Made by a program: the position numbers and the translations under genes. From assembly GCA_002352105.1 (NCBI GenBank), contig DEHV01000045.1:112736-124977 (forward strand): DNA of 12,242 nt. The letters run 5' to 3'. Positions 6,927 through 12,242 of the stretch are shown one piece after another; the stretch's first letter is position 1; the number at the start of each line of letters is the position of its first letter. The notes under the pieces were generated by a model. It was not told the DNA's origin. It searched no databases and worked only from the letters and a program-made list of their open reading frames with translations. The stretch is from Chitinophagaceae bacterium UBA2791 (lineage in GTDB: Bacteria; Bacteroidota; Bacteroidia; Chitinophagales; Chitinophagaceae).

Positions 6927-7196
6927 ATGCAGATACGATTCATAAAAAACATTCAGTTTACCCGTTTATTAAAAGCTGAAGGAAGAATGAGGGAATTTAA
7001 TTTCCGGAAACCCAATGGACGCGAAGAAGGATTGTGCACGGTAGACGTAAGCGACGACAGAGGGCAGCGCATTATTTTCAATATGCAAAAAGAGGGGGAT
7101 CAATGGAAGATCGTTCAAACGCAATTGCCTCCCTGGATCATTCAAATGGAAAACAAACTCCATGAACTGATCGACGAGGAGCTGAAGAATGTCTGA
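6927..7196 (+). CDS. Small hypothetical protein, 89 aa
   Basis: I do not recognise a named family. The protein is soluble-looking, with no signal peptide or membrane helix. It appears to alternate beta strands in the first two thirds, with FNFRKPNGREEGLCTVDVSD (about 24-43) and IIFNMQKEGDQWKIV (about 49-63), and it ends in an acidic helix with IIQMENKLHELIDEEL (71-86). The pattern of charged turns and hydrophobic strands argues for a real, folded product. The ATG at 6927 is the first in frame and follows a weak -7-like TAGATTAG. It stands alone after cbpM and before a convergent gene. A small single-domain Bacteroidota protein of unknown function is the most I can say. Confidence 0.65.
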   Translation: MQIRFIKNIQFTRLLKAEGRMREFNFRKPNGREEGLCTVDVSDDRGQRIIFNMQKEGDQWKIVQTQLPPWIIQMENKLHELIDEELKNV

Positions 7197-7231
7197 ATAG
7201 ACTAAATTCCGGATTCCCGGATCAGTTCAGC

Positions 7232-7244
7232 GCCGCCTGGCGGC
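7232..7244 (+). other. Short GC hairpin after the 89-aa gene
   Basis: GCCGC (7232-7236) pairs with GCGGC (7240-7244) around a three-base loop, 36 bases after the stop at 7196. The following bases are only mildly T-rich, so it is at most a weak terminator for the small gene. Confidence 0.3.
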
Positions 7245-7270
7245 AATTGTGTTATGATCAATTCTGTTAT

Positions 7271-7309
7271 AAAAGCCGCCGCCCCGAATACTTGATCTAT
7301 CCGGGGCGG
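7271..7309 (-). terminator. Terminator of the TIM-barrel gene
   Basis: An eight-pair stem (7279-7286 with 7302-7309) encloses a 15-base loop. On the minus strand it follows the gene ending at 7336 and runs, after CGGC, into TTTT (complement of 7271-7274). The plus-strand flank is less T-rich, so the minus direction is favoured, though it could also help end convergent plus-strand transcripts. Confidence 0.65.
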
Positions 7310-7335
7310 TTGGTAATTTCGGTCAATCCGTATTG

Positions 7336-8250
7336 TTATTTATATCCCCATTTCCTCATGATCAGGTAGTTTTCCTTCATGCAGTCTATCGGAGCCTTAC
7401 CCTGGTACGATTCCTGCTCGATAATAAAATGAACGGTCCCGCCGGATTTTCTTCCCAGGTCCAAAACCTCCTTTACCGGAACAATACCGGAACCCAGGAT
7501 CGTACTTTCATATCTTTCGCCCCTTCCTTTTACTTCAATTTCATCCTTGACATGCATGGACTGAAATCTTCCCGGATACTTATTCATAATATCCAGGGCC
7601 TTTGCTCCCCCATTGTACATATTGCCGATATCCAATTGCTGAATAACCAGCGAGGGATCAGTATTCTTAAGGATATGATCATAGAGCGGAACATTATTCA
7701 ATAATTCGCTGAATTCGAAGTCGTGGTTATGATATCCGAACCGCATGCCCGATCGCTTACACAGTTCCCCGCACCTGTTGAATATGTCCATATAACGCAG
7801 CATCTCGTCATAATCCTTGCGGATACTTTGTTCCAAAGAAGGACTGATCACAAACTCCTGCCCCACGATGGCGGCGTCTTCCACGGTTGCCTTCCAGGAA
7901 TCGCTGAAATCTTTTTTTGAGGCATCCCAATGCTCGCGGCGAAAAACGGTATGGCCCGTAGGCATTTTCATTCCCAGGTCGGATAAGACCTTTTTAAACT
8001 CGGCAGCGGGATATCCGTAAAATTTCCGGTCTACATAATTGGCATGCTCCACGTACTTATAGCCTATCCTTGCCAGGTGCGTTAAGGTATCCAGCGGGTT
8101 GGCGTTCATATCCCTGCGAACGGAATACAATTGCAGTCCAACCACTTCCCTGCGGGCCGGAGACAAAGCCATCAGGCGATTGCCGCCCAAGGCAACGCCC
8201 GTTAACCCAAGAACGCTGCTCCTGATAAAACTCCTTCTAGAATTATTCAT
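7336..8250 (-). CDS. Tat-exported sugar phosphate isomerase/epimerase-like TIM barrel
   Basis: A 304-aa protein of the xylose isomerase-like TIM-barrel / AP endonuclease 2 superfamily. The N-terminus has a twin-arginine motif, RRSFIRSS (5-12), then a hydrophobic stretch to about 29 ending in LMALSPA, so it is likely exported folded to the periplasm. Barrel features follow: GLQLYSVR (38-45), YHNHDFEF (173-180), QLDIGN (205-210), HVKD (233-236) and IIEQE (276-280), the acidic and His residues that normally bind the divalent metal. Relatives act on sugars or keto-glycosides, often in polysaccharide-use gene sets; the substrate here is not known and no glycosidase or SusCD gene is nearby. The ATG at 8250 puts the RR motif at the usual distance from the start. 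Confidence 0.87.
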   Translation of the reverse strand: MNNSRRSFIRSSVLGLTGVALGGNRLMALSPARREVVGLQLYSVRRDMNANPLDTLTHLARIGYKYVEHANYVDRKFYGYPAAEFKKVLSDLGMKMPTGHTVFRREHWDASKKDFSDSWKATVEDAAIVGQEFVISPSLEQSIRKDYDEMLRYMDIFNRCGELCKRSGMRFGYHNHDFEFSELLNNVPLYDHILKNTDPSLVIQQLDIGNMYNGGAKALDIMNKYPGRFQSMHVKDEIEVKGRGERYESTILGSGIVPVKEVLDLGRKSGGTVHFIIEQESYQGKAPIDCMKENYLIMRKWGYK

Positions 8251-8434
8251 GTTTGATAGATTAAGATCGCCAGATGAAAATTCAATTTACCAATTATACC
8301 AGTTACCCAAAAATCTATTTACCGGATCCTGATCCCGCCAGGACAGGTATTATGCCCGACTCAACCGCTCAAGGTATGGATCGCCTCCGGAACGTTAAAA
8401 CGGCGGGCAATGACCATGAGTAGAGTCCTGCAGA
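8251..8434. other. Gap between the two minus-strand envelope genes
   Basis: AT-rich at the left end. On the minus strand TATAATTG (complement of 8291-8298) is seven of eight to the -7 consensus and may drive the TIM-barrel gene, but no -33 element is at the right distance. I see no convincing terminator for the L,D-transpeptidase gene. Confidence 0.25.
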
Positions 8435-9256
8435 TTAGTTCAATAACGGAGAGCTTTGAAGATATCTTTCTGAGGGGTGATAAATAAACAGGCAGGAACC
8501 CTCTTTGATATGATCAATGATAGGACGATATAAGGTTTTGGAGATAGCGGGACATCCCTGGCTGCGACCGATATAGCCCTGGCTGTTTGCCAGAGACTCA
8601 TTTACATAATCTGCGCCATGCATTACAATGGCCCGCCTCAGGGCGTTGTCATTTATTCCTTTTTCCAGGCCTTCCAGTTTAAGCGAATAACCATGCTTGC
8701 CCCGATAAGTATTCCCGGTAAGATAAAAGCCCAGGCTGCTTTTATAAGAAGCCGGCTTATTGGAAAAAGTATTGGCCATCTCCCCCCCGGAATTCCTGCC
8801 ATGCGCTACCCAGGTTTGAAAAAGCAGGGAATAATTGTCCAGGTCTATCACGTACAAACGCTTTTTATAAGAAGGCTGACTAAAATCTATAATGGAAAGT
8901 ATCTGCTGTTTCTCAGTGCGACCCTCCTGAATCAATCTATCCAGGCCTTTTAACCCATATTCAAAGGCTTCCCGGTTCAAGCCTGCGATATCCAGCTTCA
9001 GACTATCATACACGGTCTTTTTATCAACATAAAAGGAATGCGTCTCCCAGCCATTAAAAAATGGGTTGGTTAACGAAAGAAATTCAGCTATGATACGCGC
9101 TTCCCCGGTAGCCGCGAAAAAGCTGCCGGCCATCCTTCCGCCGGAAACGTTTATAAAGGAAGAATGTATGACGAGTATGACCAGGCCCGATAAAACGACC
9201 ATATCTTTTTTAAGCCTGGAAACCATCATTTTCATAAAACCCATGATATCAGTCAA
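8435..9256 (-). CDS. Membrane-anchored L,D-transpeptidase (YkuD_2 type)
   Basis: L,D-transpeptidases of this kind act in the periplasm on peptidoglycan stem peptides, making 3-3 crosslinks or attaching proteins, with a catalytic cysteine. The 273-aa protein has a hydrophobic N-terminal segment (about 19-34) after a basic stretch RLKK, acting as signal or anchor. The catalytic block is at the C-terminus: His213 in IVMHGADYV (210-218), and GRSQGCPAIS (230-239) with Cys235 as nucleophile. The order and spacing match the 'murein L,D-transpeptidase catalytic domain' family common in Bacteroidota, not classical YkuD with a LysM domain. The start is uncertain: Met1, Met5, Met8 and Met10 are all possible, and a start at Met8 or Met10 (near 9235) would give a more usual signal length. 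Confidence 0.9.
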   Translation of the reverse strand: MTDIMGFMKMMVSRLKKDMVVLSGLVILVIHSSFINVSGGRMAGSFFAATGEARIIAEFLSLTNPFFNGWETHSFYVDKKTVYDSLKLDIAGLNREAFEYGLKGLDRLIQEGRTEKQQILSIIDFSQPSYKKRLYVIDLDNYSLLFQTWVAHGRNSGGEMANTFSNKPASYKSSLGFYLTGNTYRGKHGYSLKLEGLEKGINDNALRRAIVMHGADYVNESLANSQGYIGRSQGCPAISKTLYRPIIDHIKEGSCLFIYHPSERYLQSSPLLN

Positions 9257-9652
9257 TTGATTATTTTATTATAAACCGGATCGCTTCCCCCGTCTTTCAG
9301 CGAAGGTCAGGGCGCAAGAGTTATGCCAAAATATCCCTATTTCCTTATTTCCTGCCTGTCTGAATGCAACCCCACGCTTGTCAATCAAGTCTATTCCGAT
9401 CGTTTGCTGCGGCCTGGTCCCGGGCATGTCATTCTGCGCGATCGCAGAAGGCGAACGAGCCCTGGATCACCGATATCGATAATCCCTACGCGCCGGAAAA
9501 ACAGGTATCCGGCATAGGTTTATTAAGGCATGCATCGGAAATCGCCGGCTATATTACTAAAATCCGCTCCGCAATCGATTGAGTAAAAATGAACCTGAAC
9601 AATGATTTTTTATACATTTAACACTCCATTCAAAAATACTAAAACAAAACAA
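9257..9652. other. Divergent intergenic region between transpeptidase and flavoprotein
   Basis: This 396-base stretch separates two divergent genes. The left end is AT-rich, and the right end has TACATTTA at 9613-9620 (seven of eight to the -7 consensus) about 33 bases before the flavoprotein ATG at 9653. In between is GC-richer sequence with an open frame at 9364-9582 whose last 40 codons read like real protein (see separate entry). No repeat or RNA gene is visible. Confidence 0.3.
9443..9582 (+). pseudogene. Possible 3' remnant of a lost gene
   Basis: The frame 9364-9582 has a poor first half rich in Cys, Ser and Arg, but its second half reads EPWITDIDNPYAPEKQ and then LLRHASEIAGYITKIRSAID, ending at a TGA at 9580-9582. 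The composition is protein-like: an acidic loop followed by an amphipathic helix of the kind that closes a globular domain. The upstream part does not continue in the same frame in any sensible way. I do not recognise the family. It may be the tail of a decayed gene, or chance. The boundaries are approximate. Confidence 0.25.
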
Positions 9653-11138
9653 ATGGCTCAACTGAAAAGAAGGCAGTTTCTCAAAAATACGATAGTATCC
9701 GGTCTGGGCGCGTCCCTGATGGCGCCTGAACTACAAGCCAAAGAAAGCCTTGATCAACAAAGTGTTGAACCTGAAACCAGGTATGCGCCTCAATCAGGCA
9801 AAAGCAAACGGGTCATTGTTGCAGGCGCGGGTATTGCCGGCCTGCTGTGCGTATGAACTCATGAAACTGGGGCATGAGGTAACGGTCCTGGAAGCGTCCG
9901 GTAGACATGGCGGGCATGTATTTACGATTCGCGACGGACTATCCGATGGCTTGTATGCGGATGGCGGAGCGGAGCTGTTCACCAAGCCTGGCTATGAAAG
10001 GTATTGGGAGTATACCAGGGAATTCAATCTGCCCGTACTTCCCTATCCCTGCCGCCATGACATGCTCAGACATGTTAATGATAAATTCTTTACAGATGAT
10101 CAACTCAGAGATCCTCAAATACTGAAAAGTTTCGGACTGAATGATAAGGAGGTCAAACATATGTCGCAGCCCGGCCATACCTGGTGGGATCTGAAGTACC
10201 TGTACATGCAGCCCTATCTCGACAAGTTCAAAGACGAATACCAGCCATTTGGAATCGGGTATGATCATCTTGATACTACGCCCATTGCTGAAATATACAA
10301 GAAGGAAGGCGCTTCTCCCGCCGCTCTCCGGCATTTAGGAGGAGAAAAATCATCCGCGCTGCAGGAATTGTGGGGAGCGGCGATCCTCAAAAAAAGAGGG
10401 ATAAAGGCTATACCGACAGACGTGTACAGGTTAAAAGGAGGCAACCAGGGATTACCCGACGCTTTTGCCAAACGCCTTGGCGCGAGAATAAAACTCAACT
10501 GCCCTATCCGGTCCATCAGGAATGAGAAAGATCATGTAGCAGTTACGTATAGGCAGTTTGGAGAGGATAAGGAAATAAAAGCAGATTTCCTGGCTAACTG
10601 CATTCCGCTACCCGTTTTCAGAAAGATCCCGGTTACGCCTGCATTTTCTCCGGAGAAACAATATGTGATAGATAATGTTCAGTACGATACCTACGCCCAT
10701 TTTATTTTCCAGGCAAGCTCGAAATTCTGGATTGACGACGGATTCAAAACCATCAATATGCAATTCGGCCATCCTGATATTTATGAGATCTGGCAGATGG
10801 CCGAAGAAGTGGATACGCACCGGGTGGTTCTCTTGGCAACCGGGCCCGGCGGCGTCTCTCCCGAGCGCGCTTTAGCAGGATTCCGCGCAGCTTATCCGGG
10901 TAAGAAAGATACCATTGAACAGGCGCTTGTCAAAGACTGGACAAGAGATCCGTTTGCCCCTAATTGTGAACGCCTCCGGCACTATCCCATGGGTGAACTG
11001 AAAAAATTCTGGCCATTGATCATGGAACCTGCGGGACGGATCCATTTTGCGGGATCCTATGCCGACAATCTCAACTGGGGCCAGGAAGCGGCTACGCGTT
11101 CTGCAAACAGGGTGGCCAAAGAAATCGATATGGCCTGA
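9653..11138 (+). pseudogene. FAD amine-oxidase-family protein, frameshifted
   Basis: This is a flavin monoamine oxidase/L-amino acid oxidase-type protein that would have about 495 aa if read through. The N-terminus has a twin-arginine signal, KRRQFLKN (5-12), with a hydrophobic stretch to about 25, so the product is likely exported folded. The FAD-binding GAGIAG (58-63) follows, but the frame then breaks: after Cys66 (9848-9850) it hits TGA at 9854-9856. The correct continuation, AYELMKLGHEVTVLEAS, lies in the +1 frame. Restoring two bases, GC between 9850 and 9851, gives GLLCAYELMKLG, the expected Rossmann helix. The rest is open to 11138 and ends in the family's C-terminal FAD motif, RIHFAGSYADNLNWGQEAA. 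The cause may be mutation, sequencing error or, less likely, programmed frameshifting. The cytochrome gene follows closely. Confidence 0.85.
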
Positions 11139-11178
11139 TCCTAAATGTAAACAGTATTTATTAATGCAGCAGCACAGT

Positions 11179-11907
11179 ATGGAGAATAAAAAAGCAATCG
11201 TGGTAACGGCCGTCCTGATATTTTCAATGATCTCTTCATTTGTGAAGATGGATTTTCCGCCCGAAAACAACCGGCCCAAGGTCAAGATCATGTCGCCGGA
11301 AAACAACAGCGCTTTTGCCAGGAATACTATGGCTTCCTATTCCATCGAGGTTTCAGATAAGGAAGACGGAGAAAGCAAATACCAGGAGATTCCTTCCAGC
11401 GAAGTTTTCCTGGAAATAAGGTATGTTTCCGACGCTTCCAAATTACCCGATCTTCGGAAAAAAGCGTTGCAAAAAGATCCTCCCGGATTCCCGGAAATCA
11501 AAAGATCGGATTGTTTTAACTGCCATGCCGTTAAAGCAAAACTGATCGGCCCGTCGTTCAACGATATCGGCAAACGGTACGAGCAAAACGCATCAAACAT
11601 TTCGAAGCTGGCTGATCGGATTAAAAAAGGGTCTTCAGGTATCTGGGGCGATATAACCATGCCTCCGCATCCCGATATCTCCGATGCCGACGCAAAGAAT
11701 ATAGCCGGTTGGATACTGAAGTATGCCGTCGACCCCAATGTGGATTATTTGCGGGGAACAGAAGGTTCCTTCTGGTTCAGGCCTTCTGCTAAAACGACCG
11801 AAGGCGTTTATATGCTCACGGCCAGTTATAACGATCATGGGGTTGACGGAGAAAAGGGCTCTTCCCTGAAAGGCCAGGATATCATCATTATTAAAGAAAA
11901 AAAATAA
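11179..11907 (+). CDS. Exported monoheme cytochrome c with flanking beta domains
   Basis: A 242-aa c-type cytochrome. After a signal or anchor segment (about 6-22) comes a beta-rich region (about 32-85) with NRPKVKIMSPENNSAF and SDKEDGES, resembling the PKD-like accessory domain seen next to cytochromes in Bacteroidota PQQ/sorbosone-type dehydrogenases. The heme site is CFNCH (112-116) with GPSF downstream. The likely axial Met161 is in MPPHP, so this is a small class I (c551/c552-like) domain. The tail (about 192-240) is again beta-rich. The frame is open back to 11047, inside the flavoprotein gene. An ATG at 11164 (five residues longer) is the main alternative start. It lies 40 bases after the flavoprotein stop, so the two are probably co-transcribed, and it may accept that protein's electrons. 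Confidence 0.85.
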   Translation: MENKKAIVVTAVLIFSMISSFVKMDFPPENNRPKVKIMSPENNSAFARNTMASYSIEVSDKEDGESKYQEIPSSEVFLEIRYVSDASKLPDLRKKALQKDPPGFPEIKRSDCFNCHAVKAKLIGPSFNDIGKRYEQNASNISKLADRIKKGSSGIWGDITMPPHPDISDADAKNIAGWILKYAVDPNVDYLRGTEGSFWFRPSAKTTEGVYMLTASYNDHGVDGEKGSSLKGQDIIIIKEKK

Positions 11908-12153
11908 GTAGCGAGCGCCCGTTTAAATTGAGAGATTATTCAATTGGTTATATAAAAGCTCTTTAACATCTTGATCGCTTTGTTTTTTCAGGGATGTCTA
12001 ATCGCCGCCGGCTAAAATTCACCTGAAATGCAAACCCATCAGGATTTTCAAAGAACTAAATATTAATTCAATGGGGCGCCGGACGCTACTGATTGCATTT
12101 TTATATTAATGCAGGCAGAGCCTCGATGCCGGATTGATCTTAATTGGCTTTGC
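11908..12153. other. Gap after the cytochrome gene
   Basis: This 246-base AT-rich stretch shows no convincing terminator despite a T-run at 11992-11998. A six-pair hairpin (12094-12099/12108-12113, TGCATT/AATGCA) overlaps a possible upstream ATG at 12109 of the next gene. No perfect TAnnTTTG box was found. A 12-codon frame at 12071 is not credible. Confidence 0.3.
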
Positions 12154-12242
12154 ATGATATTAAAAACCTCACGAAAGGGGCTGATCCTTTTAACGATTGT
12201 AATTACTGCTGTGGCGACCATATGGGCGATCAATGCTTCCAG
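12154..12242 (+). CDS. Start of an exported or membrane protein, cut by the window edge
   Basis: From the ATG at 12154 the frame is open to the window end and encodes a basic start (KTSRKG, residues 4-9) followed by a strongly hydrophobic segment with LILLTIVITAVATIWAI. This is a signal peptide or membrane anchor. The frame is open further back to an ATG at 12109, but that stretch (PRCRIDLNWLC) does not look like part of the signal. It is on the same strand as the flavoprotein and cytochrome genes, 246 bases downstream. A partner of the cytochrome is possible but nothing visible names it. Confidence 0.5.
   Translation, partial: MILKTSRKGLILLTIVITAVATIWAINAS

Noticed and set aside
9323..9517. 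A 64-codon open frame upstream of the flavoprotein.
   Set aside because: The product is rich in Arg and Pro with no fold pattern, and it overlaps a more protein-like frame.
9750..9850. Reading the flavoprotein as starting at 9750 in its downstream frame.
   Set aside because: That start removes the Tat signal and the GAGIAG motif, which are both present in the other frame just upstream; a frameshift explains the data better.

Overview
This window looks like chromosome of a member of the Bacteroidota, probably the Chitinophagaceae/Sphingobacteriales side. Three things point there. Perfect TAnnTTTG boxes, the -7 element used by the Bacteroidota primary sigma factor, lie just upstream of several genes, while strong Shine-Dalgarno sites are absent. 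Genes are separated by short AT-rich gaps. The proteins have a Bacteroidota flavour, such as the YkuD_2-type L,D-transpeptidase, the Tat-exported TIM-barrel 'sugar isomerase', and the cytochrome c embedded in beta-sandwich-like sequence. No mobile element, CRISPR array or phage gene is visible.

Left part (1-5210) is housekeeping. A minus-strand tRNA-Cys(GCA) with its terminator comes first. Then, on the plus strand, come a uridine phosphorylase-like nucleoside phosphorylase, diaminopimelate epimerase (dapF), a CorA-type Mg2+ transporter, a Nudix hydrolase and S-adenosylhomocysteinase (ahcY), which ends in a clear intrinsic terminator. These are unrelated metabolic steps: nucleoside salvage, lysine/peptidoglycan precursor synthesis, metal uptake, nucleotide clean-up and the methyl cycle. 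Several appear to carry their own promoters.

Middle part (5210-7310) holds a class B J-domain co-chaperone (CbpA-like) followed by its CbpM-like modulator, an Hsp70 regulation pair. After these are a 289-base gap with a tandem 11-bp repeat and a small 89-aa protein of unknown function.

Right part (7310-12242) is more accessory and aimed at the cell envelope. On the minus strand are a Tat-exported sugar phosphate isomerase/epimerase-like protein and a membrane-anchored L,D-transpeptidase. Divergent from them is a Tat-exported FAD amine-oxidase-family protein, interrupted by a 2-base frameshift inside its FAD-binding fold. It is followed at once by an exported monoheme cytochrome c whose flanking sequence resembles the accessory domains of PQQ/sorbosone-type dehydrogenases. 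The start of another exported or membrane gene runs off the window edge. The flavoprotein and cytochrome make a plausible periplasmic electron-transfer pair. This is the least ordinary part of the window, but I see nothing that clearly qualifies as a new system.
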